A stretch of 64,000 nt of DNA from Allobogoriella alba (GCF_042665525.1 NZ_JBHTCQ010000002.1:682001-746000); one strand, 5' to 3'; counted from the stretch's first letter, positions 52,111-61,886 are shown. Numbers and translations: made by a program. The notes: generated by a model not told the origin, from the sequence alone.

Positions 52111-53943
52111 TCAGCTGCTCCGGTGCGCGCGGGTCGCGGCGGCGGTGGCGTAGAAGTCGTCGATCGTGCCGGCGAAGTCGGTGAGCACGAGGTTGCGCTT
52201 CACCTTCATCGACGGGGTCAGGTAGTCGTTCTCGACCGTGAAGTCCACGTCCAGCACGGTGAAGTCGCGGATCTGCTCGGCCTGGGACACCTTCGCGTTG
52301 GCCCGGTCGACGGCGAGCTGGAGGTGCTGCCTGACGAAGGGGTCGGCCGCGGCCTGCTCGACGCTCAGCGCCTCGCGGTCGTGCGTCTGGAGCCACCCGG
52401 GGAGCATCTCGGCGTCGAGGGTGATGAGCGCCCCGACGAACGGGCGCTGGTCGCCGACCACGACGCACTGCGAGACGAGCGGGTGCGCGCGGATGTGGTC
52501 CTCCAGCGGCGCGGGCGCCACGTTCTTCCCGCCCGCGGTCACGATGATCTCCTTCTTGCGGCCGGTGATGCGCAGGTAGCCGTCCGCGTCCATGGAGCCG
52601 AGGTCGCCGGTGCTGAACCACCCGTCCTGCAGCGCCTCGGCGGTGGCGTCGGGGTTGTCGTGGTAGCCACGGAAGACCTGGATGCCCTTGACGAGGATCT
52701 CCCCGTCCTCGGCGATCCGGACGGAGGTGCCGGGCAGGGGAAGGCCGACGGTGCCGATCTTGATCTTGTCCGGCACGTTGACGTGGGTGGGTGCCGTCGT
52801 CTCGGTCAGGCCGTAGCCCTCGAGCACCACGAGGCCGACGCCGCGGTAGAAGTGCCCGAGCCGCTCGCCGAGCGGTGCGCCACCGGAGACCGCGTACTGC
52901 GCCTGGCCGCCGAGGGCCGCCCGGATCTTCCCGAGCACCAGCTTGTCTGCCACCCGGTGGCGGGCTCGCAGCACCGGCGACGGGCCGGAGGGGGTGTCGA
53001 GCGCGCGCGAGTAGGCGATGGACGTCGCGGCGGACCAGCGGAAGATCTTGCCCTTCAGACCGCCGCCGGCCTTCTGCTCGACGCTGTTGTAGACCTTCTC
53101 CCACACCCGGGGGACCGAGAGGATGAACGTCGGCCGGAACGTGCCGAGGTCCGCGACCGCCTGCTTGACGTCGGGGGTGTGGCCCAGCGGCTTGCCCCCG
53201 AGCAGGACCACCACCTCGACGAAGCGGGCGAAGACGTGCGCGAGCGGCAGGAACAGCAGTGAGCGGGCGCCCGCGGGGCGGAACACGACCGACAGCCGTT
53301 CCAGCGCCTCGAGGCACAGCTCGACGAAGTTGCCGTGGGTGAGCTCGACGCCCTTCGGGCGGCCGGTCGTGCCCGAGGTGTAGATGATCGTCGCGAGCGA
53401 CGCGAGGCCCAGCTCGGCCTGCCGGGACTCGATCTCCGAGTCGGGCACGTCCGCCCCGAGCGCCTCGAGCGTCTCCAGGCCGCCGTCGTCGATCGACCAG
53501 ACCTCGCCGAGCCGGGGGACACCGTCGTCGATGGTGCGCGCGGTCTCGATCACGGCGGCGAGGGTGCTGTTCTCGACGACGGCCACCGCGCAGTCGGAGT
53601 CGGACAGGATCCACTGGGCCTGGTCGGCGGAGGAGGTCTCGTAGACCGGCACCGGCACCGCGGCCGCGTACCAGGCGGCGAGGTCCACGAGCGTCCACTC
53701 CAGGCGGGTGCGCGACATGATCGCCACGCGGTCGCCGGGCCGGACCCCGGCGGCCACCAGACCCTTGGCGATCGCCGTCACTCGCTGCAGGGTCCACGCC
53801 GCGCTGTGCGGCACCCACGTGTCACCGACCTTCTCCTCGTACAGCACCCGGTCCGGGTGCTCACGGGCCTGGTCCACGAGGTAGTCCGTGATGGAGCGGG
53901 CGGGATCGACGTCGATCCTGCGGGGCGTGGTGAACTCGTCCAT
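52111..53943 (-). CDS. Long-chain fatty acid-CoA ligase (FadD15-like)
   Basis: A 610-residue acyl-CoA synthetase. The AMP-binding motif ATIIYTSGTTGRPKGVELTH, GYGLTETTAP (A5 motif), GWFSTGDLGSMDADGYLRIT and GRKKEIIVTAGGKNVAP (hinge and A8) are all intact. The C-terminal Lys region (PSMKVKRN) is present. It activates fatty acids for lipid synthesis or breakdown. The ATG at 53943 gives MDEFTTPRRIDV; CGGAGAC precedes it and a -10-like TACTGT lies about 65 bases upstream. Confidence 0.93.
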   Translation of the reverse strand: MDEFTTPRRIDVDPARSITDYLVDQAREHPDRVLYEEKVGDTWVPHSAAWTLQRVTAIAKGLVAAGVRPGDRVAIMSRTRLEWTLVDLAAWYAAAVPVPVYETSSADQAQWILSDSDCAVAVVENSTLAAVIETARTIDDGVPRLGEVWSIDDGGLETLEALGADVPDSEIESRQAELGLASLATIIYTSGTTGRPKGVELTHGNFVELCLEALERLSVVFRPAGARSLLFLPLAHVFARFVEVVVLLGGKPLGHTPDVKQAVADLGTFRPTFILSVPRVWEKVYNSVEQKAGGGLKGKIFRWSAATSIAYSRALDTPSGPSPVLRARHRVADKLVLGKIRAALGGQAQYAVSGGAPLGERLGHFYRGVGLVVLEGYGLTETTAPTHVNVPDKIKIGTVGLPLPGTSVRIAEDGEILVKGIQVFRGYHDNPDATAEALQDGWFSTGDLGSMDADGYLRITGRKKEIIVTAGGKNVAPAPLEDHIRAHPLVSQCVVVGDQRPFVGALITLDAEMLPGWLQTHDREALSVEQAAADPFVRQHLQLAVDRANAKVSQAEQIRDFTVLDVDFTVENDYLTPSMKVKRNLVLTDFAGTIDDFYATAAATRAHRSS

Positions 53944-54080
53944 GCTGTCTCCGTCGGCAGGTTGGGAGGGCGCGGTGCCGTCCGGCTCATCGGTGCTGTG
54001 CTGGCCCACAGTATCCGTCACACCGGGCCGCTCGTCGCCGATCCGCGTCCACCACGGCGGGTCTGCCGGGGTGCGGCGGG

Positions 54081-54554
54081 TCAGACCACGGCACCGTCGC
54101 CGTCGTCGCCGTCCTCGTCGCGGTGGGCGGGCATGCGCCACAGCAGCAGGCCGACGCCGCACAGCAGGGTGGCCCCGAGCCCGACCGTCACCCAGCGGCC
54201 GGGGGAGGTCACCACGAAGAGGACCAGGCCCACGAGGAGCGACCCCACCGTGGCGACCCAACCGAGGGTCAGCGCCGGGTCGGAGTGCTGGAGGGGCTCG
54301 GGGTCGGGCGGCACGTACCGGTCGCCGTCGGGATCCTCCTGCTCGAGGTAGTCCCGCGGCCCGAGCGGCCGTGGCTGGTGCGTGGCGGTCGCTCCGTCCC
54401 CATCCGCCTCGAGGTCGGGGTCGCGGTCGGACCGCTCGTCCCGCGGGACCTCGAGCTCACCGAGCTCTGCGGTGAGCTCCGCCCAACGCTCGGCGACCTG
54501 GGCGTCGTCGAGCGGCCCCGGTTCGCTGGCGCCGTCGCGGGAGGGTCCGGCCAT
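54081..54554 (-). CDS. Two-helix membrane protein with acidic N-terminal domain
   Basis: A 157-residue protein: about 90 hydrophilic, Asp/Glu/Pro-rich residues (LDDAQVAERWAELTAELGEL, DYLEQEDPDGDRYVPPDPEP), then two membrane helices (LGWVATVGSLLVGLVLFVVT and WVTVGLGATLLCGVGLLLW) and an acidic tail. DDAQVAERWAELTAEL resembles a motif found in small actinobacterial membrane proteins of unknown role. ATG with TAGAGT (54561-54566) six bases upstream, so probably leaderless. Confidence 0.78.
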   Translation of the reverse strand: MAGPSRDGASEPGPLDDAQVAERWAELTAELGELEVPRDERSDRDPDLEADGDGATATHQPRPLGPRDYLEQEDPDGDRYVPPDPEPLQHSDPALTLGWVATVGSLLVGLVLFVVTSPGRWVTVGLGATLLCGVGLLLWRMPAHRDEDGDDGDGAVV

Positions 54555-54673
54555 ACCCGCACTCTATGGCGGGAGCCGCCCCGCGCGCTGCCCCGTGCTC
54601 CTCGGGCTTCTAGGATGGGCTGGCACGACGTCGTCGTGCGCCGCCAACGTGAACGTCCAACGGAAGGTCGCCG

Positions 54674-55900
54674 ATGCCGGTCCGCCGCGTAGCCCTGCTC
54701 ACCGCCGGAGGGTTCGCCCCCTGCCTGTCCTCCGCCGTCGGCGGACTGATCGAGCGCTACACCGAGATCGCCCCCGAGGTCGAGATCATCGCCTACGAGC
54801 ACGGCTACCACGGTCTGCTCAGCGGCACGAAGATCGTCGTCGACGAGCAGGCGCGCCGCCACGCGGGCGTGCTGCACCGGTTCGGCGGCAGCCCGATCGG
54901 CAACTCGCGCGTCAAGCTCACGAACACCGCCGACCTGGTCAAGCGCGGCCTGGTGCAGGAGGGGCAGAACCCGTTGGCCGTGGCGGCCGAGCAGCTGCGG
55001 GCGGACGGGGTGGACGTGCTGCACACGATCGGCGGGGACGACACCAACACCACGGCCGCCGATCTCGCGGAGTACCTCGAGGAGAACGGCTACCACCTGA
55101 CCGTCGTGGGCCTGCCGAAGACCATCGACAACGACATCGTGCCGATCCGGCAGTCCCTGGGCGCCTGGAGCGCGGCGGAGCAGGCCTCCGAGTTCGCGCA
55201 GAACATCGTGGGCGAGCATCGCGTGAGCCCGCGGATGCTCATCGTGCACGAGGTCATGGGACGTCACTGCGGGTGGCTGACCGCCGCGGCCGCGGAGCGT
55301 TACCGTGCATGGCTCGACACCCAGGAGTGGGTCCCGAGCCTCGGGCTGACGCGCGAGCGGTGGGACGTCCACGCCGTCTTCCTGCCCGAGCTGCAGCTGG
55401 ACATCGCCGCCGAGGCCGACCGCCTGCGTGGCGTCATGGACGAGCTGGGGAACGTCAACATCTTCCTCTCCGAGGGAGCCGGGGTGCCGGAGATCGTCGC
55501 CGAGCTCGAGGCCCAGGGCGAGGAGGTCCAGCGTGACCCCTTCGGGCACGTGAAGCTGGACACCATCAACCCCGGCGCCTGGTTCGCCAAGCAGTTCGCC
55601 GAGCGTCTGGGTGCCGAGAAGGTCATGGTCCAGAAGTCCGGCTACTTCTCCCGCTCCGCGCCGGCGAACGCCGAGGACCTGCGCCTCATCCAGTCGATGA
55701 CGGACCTCGCCGTGCAGTCCGGGCTCGACGGGGCCTCGGGTGTCATCGGTCACGACGAGGAGGACGCTGACCGGCTCCGGGCCATCCCGTTCGCGCGGAT
55801 CGCCGGCGGCAAGGCGTTCGACATCCGCCAGGAGTGGTTCACCCGGCTCATGGCGGACATCGGCCAGTCCGTGAGCGCGGCCGCGCCGGCCGCGCACTGA
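54674..55900 (+). CDS. pfp: Pyrophosphate-dependent 6-phosphofructokinase
   Basis: Phosphorylates fructose-6-phosphate with PPi, reversibly. The 408-residue protein has ALLTAGGFAPCLSS, the donor-site GGDDTNTTA (GGDD with Asp where ATP enzymes have Gly, the usual PPi mark), VGLPKTIDNDI (PKTIDND, with the extra Lys of PPi enzymes) and VHEVMGRHCGWLT. SD GGAAGG precedes the ATG. With ppgK (1575) it would let upper glycolysis run without ATP. Confidence 0.94.
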   Translation: MPVRRVALLTAGGFAPCLSSAVGGLIERYTEIAPEVEIIAYEHGYHGLLSGTKIVVDEQARRHAGVLHRFGGSPIGNSRVKLTNTADLVKRGLVQEGQNPLAVAAEQLRADGVDVLHTIGGDDTNTTAADLAEYLEENGYHLTVVGLPKTIDNDIVPIRQSLGAWSAAEQASEFAQNIVGEHRVSPRMLIVHEVMGRHCGWLTAAAAERYRAWLDTQEWVPSLGLTRERWDVHAVFLPELQLDIAAEADRLRGVMDELGNVNIFLSEGAGVPEIVAELEAQGEEVQRDPFGHVKLDTINPGAWFAKQFAERLGAEKVMVQKSGYFSRSAPANAEDLRLIQSMTDLAVQSGLDGASGVIGHDEEDADRLRAIPFARIAGGKAFDIRQEWFTRLMADIGQSVSAAAPAAH

Positions 55901-55916
55901 CACCTATCCTGCCCAG

Positions 55917-57269
55917 GTGAGTATCGAGGCGTCTCCCGAGGTTCTTGAGGGCCTGCAGCGCTGGCGTGAGCTTCCCGCCCGGCAGCAGCCCGAGTGGCCC
56001 GACCCGGCGGCGGTGGTCCGGGCGACCGAGGAGCTGCGCGGCTATCCGCCGCTGGTGTTCGCCGGCGAGGCGGACAACCTGCGGGAGAAGCTCGCCATGG
56101 CGGCCCGCGGGGAGGCCTTCCTGCTGCAGGGCGGGGACTGCGCGGAGACGTTCGCCGAGTCGACGGCGGACCGCATCCGCAACAAGATCCGCACCATCCT
56201 GCAGATGGCGGCCGTGCTGACGTACGGCGCCTCGCTCCCGGTCATCAAGATGGGCCGGATGGCCGGGCAGTACGCCAAGCCACGCAGCAGCGACCTCGAG
56301 ACCCGTGACGGCGTCACGCTGCCGGCCTACCGGGGGGACGCGGTCAACGCGCACGGGTTCACGGAGCAGGAGCGCATCCCCGACCCGCGGCGACTGCTCG
56401 AGGCCTACCACCGCTCCGCGACCACCATCAACCTCATCCGGGCCTTCACCTACGGCGGCTTCGCCGACCTGCGTGAGGTGCACGAGTGGAACCGCGGCTT
56501 CACCGCCAACCCGGCCTACGCGCGGTACGAGGTACTGGCCGGCGAGATCGACCGGGCCATGCGGTTCATGCGCGCGTGCGGCGTCGACTTCGACGCGCTG
56601 CGCACGGTCGACATGTACACCTCGCACGAGGCGCTGCTGCTGGACTACGAGGCGGCGATGACGCGGATCGACTCGCGCTCGGGCCTGCCGTACAACACCT
56701 CCGCGCACTTCGTGTGGATCGGGGAGCGCACCCGTCAGCTGGACGGCGCGCACGTCGACCTGCTGGCACGGGTCCGCAACCCGCTGGGCGTCAAGCTCGG
56801 CCCGACCACGACGGCCGACGACGCGCTCGCGCTGGCCGAGCGGCTCGACCCGGAGAACACCCCGGGGCGCCTGACCTTCATCACCCGGATGGGTGCCGGG
56901 CGCGTCCGGGACGTGCTGCCCGGCCTGGTCGAGCGGGTGACCGGCGAGGGACGGACCGTGACATGGGTGTGCGACCCCATGCACGGGAACACCATCACCT
57001 CGCCGTCGGGCTACAAGACCCGTGAGTTCGCCACCGTCATCGACGAGGTGCACGGCTTCTTCGAGGTGCACCACGCGCTCGGGACCGTGCCGGGCGGCCT
57101 GCACGTGGAGCTCACCGGGGACGACGTCACCGAGGTCCTCGGCGGCAGCGAGCAGGTCGACGAGGCCGCCCTCGCGCGCCGGTACGAGACGCTCGTGGAC
57201 CCGCGCCTGAACCACCAGCAGTCTCTCGAGATGGCGTTCGACGTCGCCGAGATGCTGCGCGGGCACTGA
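55917..57269 (+). CDS. aroG: 3-deoxy-7-phosphoheptulonate synthase, class II
   Basis: First step of the shikimate pathway: PEP + erythrose-4-phosphate to DAHP. The 450-residue class II enzyme has FLLQGGDCAETFAES, LPVIKMGRMAGQYAKPRS, LPAYRGDAVNAHGF, RAFTYGGFADL, TSHEALLLDYE, HFVWIGERTRQLDGAHV, GVKLGPTT and VTWVCDPMHGNT, with metal Cys, His, Glu and Asp in place. GTG start with TATCCT (55905-55910) six bases upstream: leaderless, despite lying only 17 bases after pfp. Confidence 0.96.
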   Translation: MSIEASPEVLEGLQRWRELPARQQPEWPDPAAVVRATEELRGYPPLVFAGEADNLREKLAMAARGEAFLLQGGDCAETFAESTADRIRNKIRTILQMAAVLTYGASLPVIKMGRMAGQYAKPRSSDLETRDGVTLPAYRGDAVNAHGFTEQERIPDPRRLLEAYHRSATTINLIRAFTYGGFADLREVHEWNRGFTANPAYARYEVLAGEIDRAMRFMRACGVDFDALRTVDMYTSHEALLLDYEAAMTRIDSRSGLPYNTSAHFVWIGERTRQLDGAHVDLLARVRNPLGVKLGPTTTADDALALAERLDPENTPGRLTFITRMGAGRVRDVLPGLVERVTGEGRTVTWVCDPMHGNTITSPSGYKTREFATVIDEVHGFFEVHHALGTVPGGLHVELTGDDVTEVLGGSEQVDEAALARRYETLVDPRLNHQQSLEMAFDVAEMLRGH

Positions 57270-57278
57270 GGCGGGCAC

Positions 57279-57881
57279 GTGGTGCCGCAGGTCGAGCCAC
57301 CGGTGCCACCCGACCGGTTCGTCCCACCCGGTCAGCGGCTGGTGGCCGAGCCGCCGGTCATGCACTACGGGCCTGTGCCGCGGCGTCGTCCGGAGCGGTG
57401 GCGGCTGAGCGTCGGCGGGGCGACGGCGGACGGCGGCCGGCGCGACCTCACCATGGAGGAGGTGCTGGACCTGGGCGCGCTCGAGGTCACCGCGGACATG
57501 CACTGCGCGACGGGGTGGACGGCCCTCGACGAGCACTGGTCCGGGGTCGCGGCGCGGGACGTGGTGGAGCTGGTACCGCCCCAGCCGGACGTGGAGCACG
57601 TCCTGGTGGTGGCGGAGTACGGCTACGCGACGACGGTGCTGCTGGAGGATCTCGTCTCACCACGGTCGGTGCTGGCGACGCACCGCGGGGGAGCGCCGCT
57701 CCCGGACGAGCGGGGCGGTCCGATGAGGCTCGTGCTGCCCCACCTGTACACCTGGAAGGGGCCGAAGTGGGTCCGCGGGTGGGACTACCTCAGTGACGTG
57801 GTGCGCGGCTTCTGGGAGAAGCGTGGGTACCACGTGCGGGGTGACGCCTGGCGCGAGGAGCGGTACGCGCACCAGGAGTGA
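57279..57881 (+). CDS. Sulfite oxidase-like molybdopterin oxidoreductase domain protein
   Basis: A 200-residue cytosolic protein equal to the oxidoreductase molybdopterin-binding domain. VTADMHCATGWTALD carries the Mo-ligand Cys (Cys76), and RLVLPHLYTWKGPKWVRGWDYL is the conserved C-terminal signature. No Tat signal, heme or dimerisation domain, so it is a minimal family member; substrate unknown. It begins nine bases after the aroG stop with GTG-GTG (57282 is the alternative start). It ends six bases from the convergent kinase gene. Confidence 0.87.
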   Translation: MVPQVEPPVPPDRFVPPGQRLVAEPPVMHYGPVPRRRPERWRLSVGGATADGGRRDLTMEEVLDLGALEVTADMHCATGWTALDEHWSGVAARDVVELVPPQPDVEHVLVVAEYGYATTVLLEDLVSPRSVLATHRGGAPLPDERGGPMRLVLPHLYTWKGPKWVRGWDYLSDVVRGFWEKRGYHVRGDAWREERYAHQE

Positions 57882-57887
57882 GCAGGC

Positions 57888-59822
57888 TCAGACGACCGTG
57901 AGCGTGATGACGGACGAGCGCGGAACCATGGCACCGCCCTCGGGGTCCTGCGAGCGGACGGTGCCGAAGTACCCGCCGAGCACCTCCTCGACCTCCACCT
58001 GGAAGCCGGCGTCCTCGAGCGTGGCACGCGCCTGGCCCACGTGCTGGCCGACGACGCTCGGGACCTCGACCAGCTCGGGCCCGAGCGAGACGACGAGGTC
58101 GACGGCGTCCCCGCGGTAGAGCTGCTCGCCTGGGCCGGGGGAGACGGAGACGACGGCGCCCTCGGGCACCTCGTCGTGGTGCTGCTGGGACTCCTGGTCC
58201 ACCGTCAGCCCGGCGTCCTCGAGCGCCGCAACGGCGTCGTCCCGCGGCTGGCCGGTCACGTCGGGCACCTCGACGGGCTCCCGTCCCAGGGACACGACGA
58301 GATCGACGGGCCGGTCGTGCCGGACCGACTCCCCGGCTGCGGGAGCGGTCTCGATCACGGCGCCCTCCGGGACGCTGTCGTGGTACTCCTCCGAGGTGGA
58401 GCCGACGCCCAGCCCAGCGTCCTCGATGGCGGCGCGGGCGTCCTCGACGGTCTCGCCGCCCACGTCCGGCACGTCGAGCATGAGGACGCCCTCGGAGACC
58501 ACGACGGTCACCGAGCCGTCCTCGTGCACGTCGGTGCCGGGTCCGGGGTCGGAGGAGATGACCGCACCGGCGGGGACGTCGTCGTGGTGGTCGTGCTCGA
58601 CCCGCGCGGTCAGGCCGGCCTGCTCGATCTGAGCGACGGCGTCCTCCTCCTCGAGCCCGACGACGTCCGGTGTCGGCACCGTGGCGCCGGGGCCGACCTG
58701 GAACCACCACAGCGCACCCGCGGCGACGGCCAGGGCGAGGAGGAGCAGCACCGTGACCACACGGGTCCAGACGCGGCGCCGGCGGGGCGGTGCGGTGGTC
58801 GCGGCGTCGTCGTGGGTGATCGCGCCGATGGGGAGCGCCACCGTCCCCCGCGCGCGGACCTCGGCGGTGTGGTCGGTGCCGGGCGCGACGGGAGCCTCCG
58901 CCTCGTCGTGCCAGCTGTCCGGAGCGTCGGCGGCGGGATCCGGGTCCACGTCGGCCCGCCGGGCGAGGATCTCCGGGTCGAGCGAGGCCCGGCACCGGCG
59001 GGCGAGGTCCAGGGCCGCCGCGGCGTCCTCGGGTCGCTCGCCGATCTCGCGCGCCGTGAGCGCGGCGACGAGCTCGTCGACCTCCGCCGGCAGCCAGTCG
59101 ACGGCTCGGGAGGGGGGCGGTATGTGCCCGTTGACGTGCTGGAAGGCCACCTGGATGGGCGTCTCGCCGGAGAACGGCTGGCGCCCGGTGAGAAGCTCGT
59201 AGAGCAGGACCCCGGCGGCGTAGACGTCGGCGCGGGGGTCGGCGCGGCCCTCGGTGACGATCTCCGGCGCGAGGTACGCGACCGTGCCGAGCACGGTGCC
59301 GGTGGTCGCCGCGGTCGCCTCGGTGACGGCACGGGCGAGGCCGAAGTCGGCGACCTTCGCGGTGCCGTCCGGTGTGATCAGCACGTTCTCGGGCTTGATG
59401 TCCCGGTGGACGAGGCCGGCGCGGTGCGCGCTGGCCAGGGCGTCGAGGACCTGCTCGATGGTGCCGAGGGCCTCGCCGACGGGCAGGGAGCCGCGGGTCC
59501 GGAGCACCGTGCGCAGGTTCGGGCCCTCGACCAGCTCCATGGCCAAATATGCGGCGTCACCGGTGGTGCCCTGGTCGTGCACCGCGACCACTCCCGGGTG
59601 GGCGAGCCTGGCCGCGGCCCTGGCCTCACGGCGGAAGCGAGCGACGAAGTCCGGGCTCTCCGCGAGGTGCGGGTGCATGACCTTCACGGCGACCGTGCGT
59701 TCGAGTCGACGGTCGGTGGCACGGTAGACGGTCGCCATCCCGCCGCGCGCGATCCGCGAGGTCACCTCGTACCGCTCGTCGACCAGACGGCCGATGAGCG
59801 GGTCGAGGGTCGTGGTGTCCAC
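57888..59822 (-). CDS. PASTA-domain Ser/Thr protein kinase (PknL/PknB group)
   Basis: A 644-residue membrane kinase. The kinase domain (about 15-280) is complete: ARGGMATVY (25-33), VAVK (Lys47), HRDIKPEN (Asp141), DFG (159-161) and TVAYLAPE. A juxtamembrane segment and one helix (VVTVLLLLALAVAAGALWWF, near 370-390) lead to four extracellular PASTA domains, each opening with a VPDVxG-type motif and ending VVVS or VVSLG. PASTA repeats bind peptidoglycan fragments. GTG start with TACGCT (59829-59834) six bases upstream. Gene order with the Rv2175c-like gene suggests a PknL counterpart; mycobacterial PknL lacks PASTA repeats, as I recall. Confidence 0.94.
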   Translation of the reverse strand: MDTTTLDPLIGRLVDERYEVTSRIARGGMATVYRATDRRLERTVAVKVMHPHLAESPDFVARFRREARAAARLAHPGVVAVHDQGTTGDAAYLAMELVEGPNLRTVLRTRGSLPVGEALGTIEQVLDALASAHRAGLVHRDIKPENVLITPDGTAKVADFGLARAVTEATAATTGTVLGTVAYLAPEIVTEGRADPRADVYAAGVLLYELLTGRQPFSGETPIQVAFQHVNGHIPPPSRAVDWLPAEVDELVAALTAREIGERPEDAAAALDLARRCRASLDPEILARRADVDPDPAADAPDSWHDEAEAPVAPGTDHTAEVRARGTVALPIGAITHDDAATTAPPRRRRVWTRVVTVLLLLALAVAAGALWWFQVGPGATVPTPDVVGLEEEDAVAQIEQAGLTARVEHDHHDDVPAGAVISSDPGPGTDVHEDGSVTVVVSEGVLMLDVPDVGGETVEDARAAIEDAGLGVGSTSEEYHDSVPEGAVIETAPAAGESVRHDRPVDLVVSLGREPVEVPDVTGQPRDDAVAALEDAGLTVDQESQQHHDEVPEGAVVSVSPGPGEQLYRGDAVDLVVSLGPELVEVPSVVGQHVGQARATLEDAGFQVEVEEVLGGYFGTVRSQDPEGGAMVPRSSVITLTVV

Positions 59823-59900
59823 CGTGCGAGCGTATCCGCGGCCCGCCGAAACTCCGGGTAGGGGCGTGCCGTGTCGGCGCACCCGGCGCCGACGCCCGGC

Positions 59901-61376
59901 TCAGAAGCGGTTCATGTGCGCCTTGATGGCCCGCACGTAGTCCTCGGTGTCGTCGAACATGCCGTACTCACGGACCGATCCGAGCCCTTGGTAGTACGCG
60001 GCGATCCCCTGGTCGGTGGAGCTCGCGGTGGACTGCAGCGCGCGGATGATCGACACCCCGGCCACGACGTTGTCGTACGGGTCGAGGAGGTTCAGGTCCC
60101 GGCCCACGAGGTCTGAGGCCCACTCGCCGGAGGTCGGGATGACCTGCATGGTGCCGATGGCGTTGGCGGGGGAGACGGAGGCGTGGTTGAAGCCCGACTC
60201 CTGGTACGCGTGCGCCTGCGCGAGGGCCGGGTCGACGCCCATCTCGTTCGCGACCTGCACGACCATGGACTGCATCTGCTCGCGCGACGGGACACCCGCG
60301 GCGAGCAGGGCAGCCTTGTTGGCGTTGGCGGAGGCGACCGTGGCCTCCGGGTACCGGCGTCCGAGGAAGCTGTCGTCGACCAGGTTGGTGGAGGACGGGA
60401 TCGTCAGCCGCTGCCCGACGTAGATCAGAGCGTCCGAGCCCAGGTCGTTGGCCGTCACGATCGACTGGGCCGGGACCCCGAAGCGAGAAGCGAGCGCGCC
60501 GACTGTGTCGCCCGAGGAGACCGTGTAGGAGATGGTCGAGCCCGAGGAGCTCGAGCCGTCCGACGAGTCGCTCGAGGAGGAGCCCGCCGAGCTCTGGCCG
60601 CCCGAGCCGCCGACCGCGAGCCGCTGACCCACGTAGATCAGGGCGTCCGAGCCCAGGTCGTTCGCCTGGATGATCTCCTCGACCGTGGTGTCGTAGCGGG
60701 CCGCGATGGCCGAGACGGTCTCACCCGCCCGCACGGTGTGGGTGCTCCCCGAGCCGGAATCCGCGGTGGTCGGCGCCGAGGTGCTCGCGGGCGCGGCCGG
60801 TGCCGCGGAGGCCCCGCCGGCGTCGCCGCTGACCCGCAGGCGCTGCCCGACGTGGATGACGTCTGCCGAGTCGAGCCCGTTGAGCCGCACGAGTCGGTCG
60901 ACCGACGTGTCGTAGCGGGCGGCGATGGCCGAGAGCGTGTCACCGGCGGCGACGGTGTGCGCCGTGGTGGACGATCCGTTCGAGGCGGGCGTGGCGCTCG
61001 GTGCCTCGTCGCCGCCGGAACGGGCGGCCGAGGGGATGCGCAGCATCTGCCCGGCACGGATGAGGGCGTCGGAGCCGAGGTTGTTCGCCCGCACGATCGC
61101 GCTGACCGAGCTACCGGTGCGCGCAGCGATCCGCGAGACCGTGTCGCCCGCGACGACGCGGTAGGTCATCGTCGGCTGGTCGGTCCGGACGACGTGGCCG
61201 CCCACGCTCGCGCCATGGACCCCGGGAAGGGGTGTCATCGGCTGCACGGCCAGCGAGCCCTCGGCGTGCGCCGCCGGTGCCCCGACGCCGACCGCTGTCG
61301 CGACGACGGCGAGACCGACACCCGCACGACCTGCGTGACGGGCTGCGGTGCGACTGGTGTTCCCGCCCTTGCTCAT
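59901..61376 (-). CDS. Secreted LysM / lytic transglycosylase
   Basis: A 491-residue exported wall enzyme: a signal peptide with Arg/Lys-rich start and AAHA cleavage site near residue 39, four LysM peptidoglycan-binding modules (each with YRVxxGDTVSxIA-like start and DALIxxGQxLxI end, near 70-113, 140-184, 212-256, 287-332) separated by Ser/Ala/Thr linkers, then a C-terminal SLT domain. The SLT part has AHAYQESGFNHASVSPANAIG with the catalytic Glu, MQVIPTSGEWASDL and AAYYQGLGSVREYG. ATG at 61376 follows GGGGGA; the longer frame upstream is unconserved. It adjoins the PASTA kinase gene, likely a functional partner. Confidence 0.93.
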   Translation of the reverse strand: MSKGGNTSRTAARHAGRAGVGLAVVATAVGVGAPAAHAEGSLAVQPMTPLPGVHGASVGGHVVRTDQPTMTYRVVAGDTVSRIAARTGSSVSAIVRANNLGSDALIRAGQMLRIPSAARSGGDEAPSATPASNGSSTTAHTVAAGDTLSAIAARYDTSVDRLVRLNGLDSADVIHVGQRLRVSGDAGGASAAPAAPASTSAPTTADSGSGSTHTVRAGETVSAIAARYDTTVEEIIQANDLGSDALIYVGQRLAVGGSGGQSSAGSSSSDSSDGSSSSGSTISYTVSSGDTVGALASRFGVPAQSIVTANDLGSDALIYVGQRLTIPSSTNLVDDSFLGRRYPEATVASANANKAALLAAGVPSREQMQSMVVQVANEMGVDPALAQAHAYQESGFNHASVSPANAIGTMQVIPTSGEWASDLVGRDLNLLDPYDNVVAGVSIIRALQSTASSTDQGIAAYYQGLGSVREYGMFDDTEDYVRAIKAHMNRF

Positions 61377-61451
61377 CGATCCCCCATCGACGTGATGTGT
61401 GAAGAGGCCTGAGTGGCCTGTGATGCGATTGTGATTAATGAAGCGTGTGTG

Positions 61452-61481
61452 ACAGTAGCGACTGATGAGGCGTGTCGACAA
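61452..61481 (-). promoter_or_regulatory. Promoter of the LysM transglycosylase gene
   Basis: TTGTCG (-35, 61476-61481), 18-base spacer, TACTGT (-10, 61452-61457) on the minus strand. The leader of about 70 nt is relatively A+T-rich and holds a small AGGCC/GGCCT hairpin (61405-61419). Confidence 0.55.
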
Positions 61482-61514
61482 CCTCTGGCCCGAAATCTGA
61501 CCTAGGCTCTCGAT

Positions 61515-61886
61515 GTGACTGCTGTCCCTGACGAACCGTCCGGGTGGTACTCGGTCCCCGAGGCAGCCGAGCTGCTCGGCGTCCGTGACCGGGACGTACG
61601 CGCGATGCTGCGGGACCGCCGGCTGCTGGCCGTGCCACACGGTCCGAACTCGGCGAGATCCGTCCCGGCGGACCTGCTGCTCGGTCCCGAGGTCGACGAC
61701 GGGCCGGGACCGCTTCCGAACCTCCGGGGCACGCTCATCGTGCTGGCCGACGCCGGCTACGACGACGAGGAGTCCTTTCGCTGGCTGTACTCGCCGCACG
61801 AGGAGCTCGGCTCGACGCCGGTGGCGGCGTTGCGCGCGCGGCGCACCCACGCGGTGCGGCGGGTCGCCCAGACACTCGGTTTCTGA
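61515..61886 (+). CDS. Rv2175c-family DNA-binding protein
   Basis: A 123-residue protein: an excisionase/MerR-like winged helix-turn-helix at the N-terminus (WYSVPEAAELLGVRDRDVRAMLRDRRLLAVPHG) and a helical C-terminal domain (LRGTLIVLADAGYDDEESFRWLY...GSTPVAALRARRTHAVRRVAQTLGF). M. tuberculosis Rv2175c binds DNA and is phosphorylated by PknL, encoded next door; the same neighbourhood here suggests the same relation. GTG start with TAGGCT (61503-61508) six bases upstream. Confidence 0.92.
   Translation: MTAVPDEPSGWYSVPEAAELLGVRDRDVRAMLRDRRLLAVPHGPNSARSVPADLLLGPEVDDGPGPLPNLRGTLIVLADAGYDDEESFRWLYSPHEELGSTPVAALRARRTHAVRRVAQTLGF

Noticed and set aside
61377..61514. A ydaO-type (c-di-AMP) riboswitch upstream of the LysM transglycosylase
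   Set aside because: Such riboswitches often precede wall hydrolases in actinobacteria, but the 138-bp gap lacks the conserved elements and already holds the start of the divergent gene.
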